NCBI GenBank assembly: GCA_035610365.1
Contig: CM069439.1
Location: forward strand, 16,009,533 to 16,073,532
DNA length: 64,000 bases
DNA from: Aquatica leii
Lineage: Eukaryota; Arthropoda; Insecta; Coleoptera; Lampyridae
Reading direction: 5' to 3'
Positions within the stretch are counted from its first letter, which is position 1, and each line of letters begins with the position of its first letter. Positions 54,700 to 64,000 of this stretch are shown piece after piece. A model generated the notes under the pieces. The model was not told where the DNA came from. It was given only the letters and a program-made list of their open reading frames with translations, and did no database searches. The translations under genes were made by a program, and so were the position numbers.

Positions 54700-56908
54700 A
54701 AGTAAAAGCATTCTCAAGCTCTAAACTATAATTAAACCTCAATTTTCACTGCGGTCTTTATAAAACAAAAATAAATATAAAGAAAAAAAACAAACAATTT
54801 GCTCAAAATCATCAATATAACTTATTTGATTGCCAAAGAAGTAAGATACATATTTTAAATAAAAAAGAAACGTTTCTGAATTAGTTATGCTACCTGCTAA
54901 ATATAATGAAATTTTAAGACAATGCCGTTGAAAAATATATCTCGAGTTAAAAAATCCTTTGTGTTAGTTTAACTGAGTTTCCCTATATTTCAAGAAGGTT
55001 TGATAGTCCTTATTTGTTTGTATTCAAATTCGATATAAATTTCTGATAATATTAAAAAGTTTGGCAGTTTGTTTTTTATTCTGTATGTTACAACGTCGAT
55101 ATATGTATTCTGTTTTTATTTAATTTTGTAGTTGAACGTTTGTTTATTATTTAACGGTTTGTTAAGTTTTAGTAGATCAGAAATGTATTTTTCTTATACT
55201 ATAACAATAATTTTAATTTAGTTTTTAAAACCATAAGAACCATTTTAAATAAATATTTAAGTCCTAAGTCAGTAAAATTTCACGTAAATAAACTCTACGA
55301 GTCTTACTAGAAAACTTAATAGATAATTTTAAATTTATAGTATTTTAGTTTTCGTTTACTTTTTCCTTCAAATAAAAAAACTACAAAATGATTCCTTAGA
55401 TTCTTTTGTGCCTTTTCATTATAGAAAAACTTTTATGTTATTTGACTACATAGAAAAAATACTGGAATCGTTGGTTCAAGCAAAAATTTTTCTAAAATAT
55501 TTAGAGATAACTTCAGAATTTCAATATAATGTTGAGAGATAACAAGCAAACTCACTAAATTTGCTATCAACCTTTTCCAACAATTTTTTTGAAAATGTTT
55601 ATCGCTGTGCCAGTATCGGCGGTATCAGGTAAAGGTTCATTTTAAAACTCAAATGTATTTTGAATAATGCTTATCGTTCATTAACAAATCTTGAATAAAG
55701 AAAAAAAAACGAAGTAAGAATAGAAACAGCGAGGTAAGTTTTAACAAAAAAGGTAACATTTAAGAAGAGAAAAGTGAAACATCGCTGGCTATTATCGATA
55801 AAATTGCAAAATAGCAGCAAACCAAAACAAAAAAAGTTAAATAAAGCCATTGAAATACTTGATTCAAGAAGAACAGAGGCAGAGTATTCAAGAATAATGT
55901 TTAAAAAACCGAAATATTATTCTCAAATAAAAAAAAAGAAAAAATTGCTAGACTAGAAACAACAAAACTAAACCCCGAAAAAATGTATTCAGACACTTCA
56001 CTATCCACCGAAGACGTAAGCGAGATAACAAACTTGCACTGTAAATTGAAAACTAAAAAGAGTAAAACAGGTCATATTAAAACAAATAAACAATAATAAT
56101 CAGGATTTGATTTTGTTTTTGGTAGAATATTACAAAAACTGTCTCAAAAATGATAGAACGTAATAAAAAACATATATTATCCAAACGTAAGCAGCTAAGA
56201 CTTAAACTAAGACATTATCGTGGCTCATTGCACATCAAAATTATCCTTGGATAACAAAATACTGCTATACCAATACAGCCATTCTAAACAAAATTCAGTT
56301 GTGAGGTATTGACTCCAATATTGCCATCCTTAAGATCTTATAGAATCCGCCAAGAAAGCGATACATCGATACTGTGCGAAATATAGTACTACTGCATTAT
56401 AATGTGTTGGTTAATCACTTAAACATGTATAAAGTCAATAAACTGTGTAAGCTAAAAAGTTTGCTGCTATCAATCCCAAGTTTACCCATATAACTTTAAA
56501 TTTAAGACTGCTTAAATAAATATACTGTAGATGTAAGTCTTTGATAACTTTCAAAAGAGACCACTCACTGGAGTTCTACTCAAAACGCTTATTTTAACTG
56601 GGCAGTTTGCATATTACTAAAAGTAAAAATGTTGCAATGAAGATTTTCTGGGTTAGCAATTTTATTCATAGAATATGATTTTTTGAACACCATTAATACA
56701 GAAACAATAAAAACATTCTGACTTTTTGGGCTGGTTGCCACTACAAGAGATGGCTTATTGCTGTATACTATAACAACCACAATTATGTTACAATTTTCCA
56801 TATTGAATAATTCCCGTGTGGCACAATTTCTCACAAGCTAAGCTTTAGTCGCACGTAGATATCTTTGGAACCTGAAATAAATTAAATAAGTGCGCCTTGA
56901 AATCTCGC

Positions 56909-58219
56909 TTTTATAGACCGACCTCCGATAGATTAAACTGGTTTCCAAATATCCGGTAAGTTATAATAATTATTTCTTCTTCTCTGTGTGCATAAGCAGA
57001 ACTAAAATAGTCAAAGAAAACGGAATTCAGCAGTAAGATCTTTAACAACTCTTGCGCCAAGTTGTTTTTCGGCTACTTGATTTTTGTCTTCAGAATCACT
57101 GATTACGTGAAAATACCACTATGATTCAAAAGGTAAATACAAATTCTTACGCTACTACTGCTTTTTTCCAATACATGTACGTACCACCACAAGAGCAATA
57201 AATGCTGTACACTCCCTCAGAATCATTGAGTTATTATAAAAGGAGATAGCATAAAGCATCTAGTTTCTATGTACAAAGTGGAACCACTAGGCGTGGCTTA
57301 GTCTACTATCAAGATGGATACTTTGCCAGGCCCGGATTACATAAAAATTAAAGTTTTAACATTAATCGCACATTGTAAATTTTTCATCAGTTTATATGTT
57401 AGTATACAAAATTAAAATAGTTTATCAAATTACTTGAACTTATGCTTAGAAAAAAACTGTAGCTGACATAATTACAATGTTGCAGATGTATAATCATGAT
57501 TATAAAGTGCAAATACTGTAATTTACTAAGAAAATTATTTAACTGGAAATTTGTGGATCTACGCAATTAAGCAATATGTACTTGGATTGTTTTTATCAAC
57601 TTTATTAGTCTAAAGCAAAGAAAAACTTTTTTAGATTATAGCTAATTTAGTAAAAAAATTTTAAAACTTATTAATAATATGCAAAAAATCAAATGGATTA
57701 TTTTAAAAAACAGTAATCTAACATTTAAGTTTTATTAAAATTGATTCTTAATAACCAAATTTAAAAAAAAGTAAATTGGGGTATTAATGTATAAATTTCT
57801 TTAATACTGGTCTGCTTATATTGCGTACATACCTGTGAAATGTAATTCCCAATAATACCTTCTTATTTATACCTTTTCCACTATTACAGCTACATAAAAC
57901 ACACAAAACCATAATGTTTTAAATGTTTATAATTAAAAACCAAAAAAAAACATATAAACAACACAAAAAATACTATAAACGTTGAAAAAAGGAAACTACT
58001 AACATTTGACGTTAGAATGACATAAGTCTATCATCAATATGGCGGTAGTGGTGTCGTTTTAGAATAGAAAACACGGCCTCCCTATATTATAACTCAATGC
58101 TCAGAATGAACAGAAATTACGTCTTTCACAAAATTTAAGAATTTAGGAAGAGTAGAAAACCGAGTAATAATGTTGTATTTTGTAAACCAGTTTTATCGAT
58201 CGGAGGCCAATCTATAAAA
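56909..58219. mobile_element. MITE with 38-bp TIRs (unit 2), carrying a nested insertion
   Basis: Homologue of 49681-50110, interrupted at ctcagaat by the 876-bp element 57224-58099. Without the insert and one copy of the 8-bp duplication its length is 427 bp. Confidence 0.75.
57224..58099. mobile_element. 876-bp DNA transposon with 8-bp target-site duplication
   Basis: Present only in unit 2; unit 1 has the empty site actccctcagaatgaac (about 49987). Flanked by ctcagaat on both sides (57216-57223 and 58100-58107). Ends cattgagttattata and, inverted, cattgagttataata. No transposase. The 8-bp duplication fits hAT, P or Merlin-type elements; the terminal bases do not decide. Confidence 0.88.
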
Positions 58220-58962
58220 AACGTTTAATACCAAAAAATACTAAAATTCCTCAATTTTACAGGTTCCCTAAAATTCATATACGCTATAAATTCACCTATG
58301 ACCGAGACTCAATTCTGGAGATTTTGTCCAAAAGTTGCTTAATTTAGCGAGGATAATATTTTAAGCGACTTAATACCTATTATGCTATTATTGAAACATG
58401 TTTGACATTTTACTTTTCGAGGAAAATTTACTCACAAACATCTTCTTCGCTTTTACATGTTGTTGCTAATATTCTTCTTCTTCTCTAGCCGTTCTCTACC
58501 CTCTGGATATAGGCCTCTCTCAAATCTTTCCAGGCATCCCTATTCAGTGCAACCTGATACCAGTTTAGTCCTGCTGTACGTTTGATGTCATCGTACCATC
58601 GTTGTTAGGGTCTTACTATTTTATTTTTTCTCCCCAGTTTTTCCACTCCAGTTATTACTGCTGTTTCTTGCTACGTGACTAGCTCAGTTCCATTTAAGGG
58701 TACATATTCTTTGTGTTATATCTTGGACCTTTGTGGTGTTCCTTATCCATTCGTTGGTTTTATGGTCCGCTAACAAAACATCCAGCATGTTTCTTTTAAT
58801 AGCTCTCTGATGAACTTGCAATTTATCTAATATCCTCTTGGTAAGACTCCAAGTTTCACATCTGTAGGTTGCCACCGAAAGACTACATTTATTATAAATT
58901 TTGGTTTTTAACCTCAGAGGTAGTTTGGATTGAAAAAATTGTCGCATTTTCTCGTAAGCTGT

Positions 58963-59586
58963 TCATCCCAATCGTATTTTTTGGTTAATCTCAAGCTCTT
59001 GATTCATTTTACCCATCGATATTTCTTGTTCTAGATATATATAGGAGTTAATTTTTTCAATGTTTTGAGTTTCTATGCTTATTGTGTCTCTATCAGTGTG
59101 CTCGTTTGTCATGAACTTCGCTTTTGATATGTTCATTTCTAATGCAATCGTTTTTGCTTCTTTGTGTAATTCTGTAAGCATTATTTGTAAATCTATGTCA
59201 TTTCTGGCGAATACTAAAATATCGTCGGTGAATCTTAAGTTATTGAGGTTTTCTCCTGATATATTGATACCTCTATTTTCCCAGTGTAGTTTCTTGAATA
59301 CGTCTTCAAGAACCAGAGTAAATAACTTCGGTGAAATTATATCACCTTGTCTTATGCCTCTATTAATGGTCAATTCGTTAGTACCTTCATGTATTCTCAA
59401 TTTAATTTTTGATACACCTTGGATTTTCTTAATGACATTGATATACCTTTGGTCTATTCTTGCATTTCTCATAGCTCTTTCTATAGTCCAAAATTCGACG
59501 GTGTCAAACGCTTTTCGAAAATCAATAAATGCTAGCCATACTTGGATGTTATATTCAGTTACCTTCTCATTCAATATTCTGATCAT
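58963..59586 (-). pseudogene. RTE-like reverse transcriptase (unit 2)
   Basis: One frame of 207 residues where unit 1 is split: VWLAFIDFRKAFDTVEFWTI, RGIRQGDIISPKLFTLVLED, NNLRFTDDILVFARNDIDLQ and SYIYLEQEISMGKMNQ. The palm is FTDD. This copy restores the HEGTNEL segment lost in unit 1. The C-terminal piece 58947-58684 (KLPLRLKTKIYNKC, WIRNTTKVQDITQR) is in another frame. Confidence 0.85.
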
Positions 59587-60398
59587 ATGAATATGTTCGA
59601 CAGTGCTGTAGCTCTTTCTAAAGCCTGCTTATTCTTCGGGCTGATAGTCGTCAATTTTTTTCTCTAGACGGTTTGTTATTATTCTAATAAATAGTTTATA
59701 TATCTGGAATAGGAGGCTTATAGTCTATAGTTTTCTAGATTCGTTGGGCCCCCTTTTTTTATCAGAACCACAACGGCTGTCTCCCAGTCATGTAATATCT
59801 CTCCTTCTGCAAGACATTTATTAAAAAGTATTGCTAGTTGTTCGGCAAAATATTCTCCTGATTCTTTCAGCATTTCTGGCAGTTAGTCATCTTCTCCTGC
59901 AGGCCTTAGTAATTTTTTCTTTTCTTATGTCAGTGAGGTCTTCTGAGCCAACATTAAGAATTTTACTGTGTTCGTTTTTATTTTCTATATTAGCGTCTAT
60001 CTCTGTTCTTATATCATACAGCTCTTTGTAGTAGTTCTCCGTTATGCGCAGTAAATCTTCTCTGTCTTCTACGATGTTTCCCTGCTTGTCAGTTAGCTTA
60101 GTAATTACTTTTTTATGTGTATTTTCCTTTTTAAAGATATTCAAGCCTCTCTGTTGCTCTATTAAGTTTTCGATTTGTCCTTCCTGATAGTTAATAATAT
60201 CCTGTTTTCCCATCTTTCTGACTGTTTTATTAATATTTCTGTATTCTTCTGTATCTCTTTCGCCCCTGTTAATAAGCTCTCTCCTTTTTTCCAGCATTTG
60301 TTTTGTTTCTATGCTTAGCTTTTCAGGTTTGTCCCTTGGTTTCAAGATATTATTTGCCGTTTCTTTCAATACTTTTGTTAACCGTTTGTTTATTTGAT

Positions 60399-61058
60399 TT
60401 ATATTTTTATCGGATCCTTCTTTAGTCGATGGGTTAGTTTGGTTATGAATTCTGGTTTTTGTGTCTTTAGGGTACTTGCATCTAGATTCTTTTTGGAAGT
60501 ATTAAATTTTTTTGCTCTTTCTAGTTTTCCGTTCATAAATATTTTACACCTAACCATTCTATGGTCGCTACCTGTCGTGAACGAGTTTAGAACATCTACG
60601 TCTTTAATTATGTGCTTCTGTTGTGCCAGCACGAAGTCTATTTCATTTTTCGTGGTTCCATTTGGACTTACCCATGTCCATTTTTTATTTGGTCTTTTTT
60701 TGTAGAAAGTGTTCATTGCGTATAGTTGTTCTTTTTCTAAAAAGTTTATTAGCATATTGTCTCTTTCATTTCTTGTTCCCTAGCCAAACTTGCCTATATG
60801 TCTTGAGTATGTGCCATCATTCCCTACTTTTGCATTAAAGTCGCCAATGACCAGTGTGTATTTTGTTTTGTTCTTATTTAGGCATTGTGTTATTTCATCA
60901 TAGAGTACTTCCACCTCTTGGTCTTCATGGTTACTAGTTGGCGCATAAATTTGTATAACTTTTATGGTTATATTCGCATTAATTTTTAATGTGATATATA
61001 TCACCCCGTCAGTTTTCGCCTTAAGTATTTGCAAGTATGGGACCATTCTTTTGTGCAC
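60399..61058 (-). pseudogene. RTE-like endonuclease fragment (unit 2)
   Basis: 61058-60780 gives VIQIYAPTSNHEDQEVEVLY and YTLVIGDFNAKVGNDGTYSR. 60755-60399 gives KWTWVSPNGTTKNEIDFVLA and TTGSDHRMVRCKI. One frame change at about 60780. N-terminal NVR/QET blocks are absent, as in unit 1. Confidence 0.82.
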
Positions 61059-61274
61059 TAGAACTGCTAATATATTTATGATAAAATTTGAGACAAAATC
61101 TTATCCACATTTCATCTAAATTCCAAATGTTGATGCAGATTAACGATTTTCTATTTCACTTAACTCTATTCATTAAAATATTTGTTTTACTGTAGAATTA
61201 GAAAGAAACTCTTCTTTACCATTTTGAACGTTTTAGTTACAGTACACTCAGTTTCTTGAAAGCCTAGTAATACA

Positions 61275-61300
61275 GATATATATATATATATATATATATT
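61275..61300. repeat. (TA)n microsatellite, expanded in unit 2
   Basis: About 13 ta units; the equivalent site in unit 1 (about 53221-53232) has only four to five. Confidence 0.9.
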
Positions 61301-62689
61301 TAAATTGATATTCTCACTTTCACCCTACTCAGAAATTATCAGTAGTTAATTATTTAGTCCACAGAGATGACTAAGTCAACACCAAAATCTTCGAAGTTAA
61401 TTAAATAATTTAATCAAAGTGTTAGTCTAACTATAGTAGAAAAAGTATTACTCCGGGCAGCACATTACGTTTTATTGTCGTCAAAATTACGTACCAGACG
61501 TCAATAAGACGTGTCAAAGTCGTCATATGAGATCAGTGTGCTGTCTGGGGTACGATCTATTAAAAATTTTACTTTTACCAAATCAAAAGTAACAGCGGAA
61601 GCTAAGGTTCATATACTAAGTCAGCAGTAGCGGAGCATATATGCTAGAAACATTAAATTTTGTTTGAGAACACTAAGGTTTTGGCTAATGTTTTTAATTA
61701 CTATAAGTAAAAAATTAAGAAATCTATTAAAATATTTTAAAAATTCTTTTAATATTAATCGAGATTTTAGTTTTCTCTTGCCGGATATTTGGAAACCAGT
61801 TTTATCCATTGGAGGTCGGTCGCAATCAGTTAGTTTATTCGGGGATGTTTAAGATACCAATTGCGAGGTGTGACAAAACCTTAGCTTGTGAGAAATCAAC
61901 CACACGGAAATTATTCAGAATGGAAAATTGTAATACAAAGTAATCCGTAGACACCTGAATTCTACTACAACCACAATAACGTCTTTTGAACAAATAAAAA
62001 CATGATTATGTAAGCTACTGTCTTATTCTTTTGTACCACAAAAAATTAAAATATTGAATTCAAAGTAAATGTTTTCGAGTTTTTTTTATTTGATTGAGAG
62101 AACTATTACAGCACTCTACTCTAAAGCGCGTAATTTTATGAACAAAGATGTTATAATTGTAATTATTTGGCAAATTTAGTTTAAGAATGTATTTGTGCAG
62201 ATACGAACGATTTGAAAGCTACACGATAAAGCTGTTCAGTTAATATTACTTATTACTGAACGCATCAATCGACTCGCTGCGAAAATCGACAATGAAAATC
62301 GTTTCGTTGTTTTCAGTAGCAAATGCTGCTAGAATAGATTTAACGATTTAAGTATTATATGATATATAATATCCTACTCTAAACATGTAAAAGTATGGAA
62401 AGGTAGATACTACAAACTAATAAAACTCAATTGATATAAACCTTCATGTTTACATCGTTACAGTACTTGTAGATATTGGATTTTTTTTTGCTTTTGTTAG
62501 ATATTGATGAACTCGGTTTCCTTTTGCGAAGTACAACTATAAATATACGATAACAAGTAAATAATAAAAAAATTATATTGAAAAGAGATTATTATTTTAC
62601 ATGTGCATAGAGGAACGTATAACGAAACAAATTCTGAATGAAATTTCTTTAGAGAAAGACACTTCAGCGCTTAACTCAAATCGACAATC

Positions 62690-64000
62690 CATTTACCATT
62701 AAAAGTTAAATTTGTAATTTTTCTATTATGCATTTATGTAGTTTTTTCACTCAGGGGTCCGTGGGGAAGTTTTGACTATGAAAAGTGAGTCAAAAGAGTT
62801 TGGGAATCACTTATCAAATCTTAAAAAATAGATTTCTAAGGTTGATTAGAAATAATTTTACAGTTGAATAGATACAAAAACTTCTGTTACTACAAAAAGT
62901 TATTGCTGAGATATTTTTTTCCTAACTTTAGACCCGTTAATAAACCATGAACTTTAGATGGTACCGGTGTTGAGTAATTTAGAAACAAAATACTACTTGT
63001 CCATTTCCGTTGTTTCTTCTAGAGTGGTTACGATTTTTGTGACCGATGCAGTTTTTGGCGACACATACCAAACAAACCGACTAAAAGTATTTGTTTCGAT
63101 AAATGCTAATATGTTGGCGTACAACCTGAAGTCCCGTACAAAGTTTCAAACAGGTCTGTTGAATTAGAAGTAAAAGCATTCTTAAGCTCTAAACTATAAT
63201 TAAACCTCAATTTTCACTGCGGTCTTTATAAAACAAAAATAAATATAAAGAAAAAAAAGAAACGTTTCTGAATTAGTTATGCTACCTGCTAAATATAATG
63301 AAATTTTAAGACAATGCCGTTGAAAAATATATCTCGAGTTAAAAAATCCTTTGCGTTAGTTTAACTGAGTTTCCCTATATTTCAAGAAGGTTTGATAGTC
63401 CTTATTTGTTTGTATTCAAATTCGATATAAATTTCTGATAATATTAAAAAGTTTGGCAGTTTGTTTTTTATTCTGTATGTTACAACGTCGATATATGTAT
63501 TCTGTTTTTATTTAATTTTGTAGTTGAACGTTTGTTTATTATTTAACGGTTTGTTAAGTTTTAGTAGATCAGAAATGTATTTTTCTTATACTATAACAAT
63601 AATTTTAATTTAGTTTTTAAAACCATAAAAACCATTTTAAATAAATATTTAAGTCCTAAGCCAGTAATATTTCACGTAAATAAACTCTAAGAGTCTTACT
63701 AGAAAACTTAATAGATAATTTTAAATTTATAGTATTTTAGGTTTCGTTTACTTTTTCCTTCAAATAAAAAAACTACAAAATAATTCCTTAGATTCTTTTG
63801 TGCCTTTTCATTATAGAAACACTTTTATGTTAGTTGAAAAAATACTGGAATCGTTGGTTCAAGCAAAAATTTTTCTAAAATATTTAGAGATAACTTCAGA
63901 ATTTCAATGTTGAGAGAAAACAAGCAAACTCACTAAATTTGCTATCAACCTTTTCCAACAGTTTTTTTGAAAATGTTTATCGCTGTGCCAGTATCGGCGG
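62690..64000. repeat. Large tandem unit 3 (cut by window edge)
   Basis: First 1.3 kb of a third unit, closest to unit 2: it shares the ~105-bp deletion and the 69-codon frame. It has a private ~65-bp deletion near 63255 (between two A-runs). Continues past the window. Confidence 0.88.

Larger units (their letters stand above)
58462..61085 (-). mobile_element. RTE-like LINE, 5'-truncated (unit 2)
   Basis: Homologue of 50371-53045 at the same position, with its own lesions: a ~50-bp deletion near 59895 removing part of the AGEDDILPGM block, a shorter gaa tail at about 58471-58480, and RT palm changed from FADD to FTDD. The endonuclease fragment (61058-60780, then 60755-60399) is slightly longer than in unit 1 and reads LVIGDFNAKVGNDG in frame. 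Confidence 0.85.
54222..62689. repeat. Large tandem unit 2 (8.5 kb)
   Basis: Same order as unit 1. Differences: it lacks about 105 bp near 54466 and carries an 876-bp transposon (57224-58099), an expanded TA repeat (61275-61300) and ~395 extra bp at 61911-62305. Otherwise near-identical by eye over long stretches, for example 55960-56100 versus 48750-48870. Confidence 0.88.

Noticed and set aside
46918..64000. Considered as a centromeric satellite or a CRISPR-like array
   Set aside because: Units are 7-8 kb and built of identifiable transposons; there is no short repeat-spacer structure.

Overview
The window is AT-rich animal DNA and almost certainly comes from an insect. It holds one host gene, a multi-exon furin-type proprotein convertase on the minus strand, in a landscape of mostly decayed transposable elements. 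The convertase core and the layout of its C-terminal exons resemble insect furin-like protease 1 (Fur1). The order (beetle, wasp, other) cannot be settled from the sequence alone.

Region 1-9000 (retroelements, plus strand). A very purine-rich APE-type LINE (1-2918, 5' end outside the window) is followed by a badly decayed Ty3/Gypsy pol (3578-5705), an OARD1/TARG1-like macro-domain pseudogene (5874-6240) and a decayed LINE (6522-8985). A minus-strand heat-shock-type promoter cassette (two perfect three-unit HSEs plus TATAAATA) lies at 9300-9390.

Region 9000-21200. There is a foldback element (10053-10560), a pogo-like transposase pseudogene (11396-12651) and a cluster of Penelope-like elements (PLEs). 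One old PLE (13325-17716) was split by a second copy of the first LINE, leaving a 13-bp target-site duplication. The best PLE (18034-20850) has an 801-residue uninterrupted RT plus GIY-YIG reading frame between perfect 100-bp inverted repeats that carry a hammerhead-ribozyme-like core.

Region 21793-39139 (furin gene, minus strand). Nine exons or alternative exons have consistent GT-AG borders and phases: prodomain/cleavage site, catalytic Asp, catalytic His, Asn/Ser, P domain, then two alternative P-domain-closing exons, a linker and a cysteine-rich/TM/tail exon. The 5' coding exons were not found. Introns hold tandem Gypsy integrase fragments, an ATC microsatellite, a Tc1-like element with long TIRs, a piggyBac fossil and a TTAA-flanked MITE.

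Region 41300-46750. An RNase H-bearing LINE (I/LOA-like) contains a 142-bp internal duplication around a ~330-bp block that also lies upstream of the LINE, followed by a hAT (ZBED5-like) fragment.

Region 46918-64000. Two complete tandem units (7.3 and 8.5 kb) and the start of a third run off the window edge. Each complete unit holds a minus-strand 5'-truncated LINE and a MITE. Unit 2 also carries an 876-bp element with an 8-bp target-site duplication. No host gene was recognised in these units.
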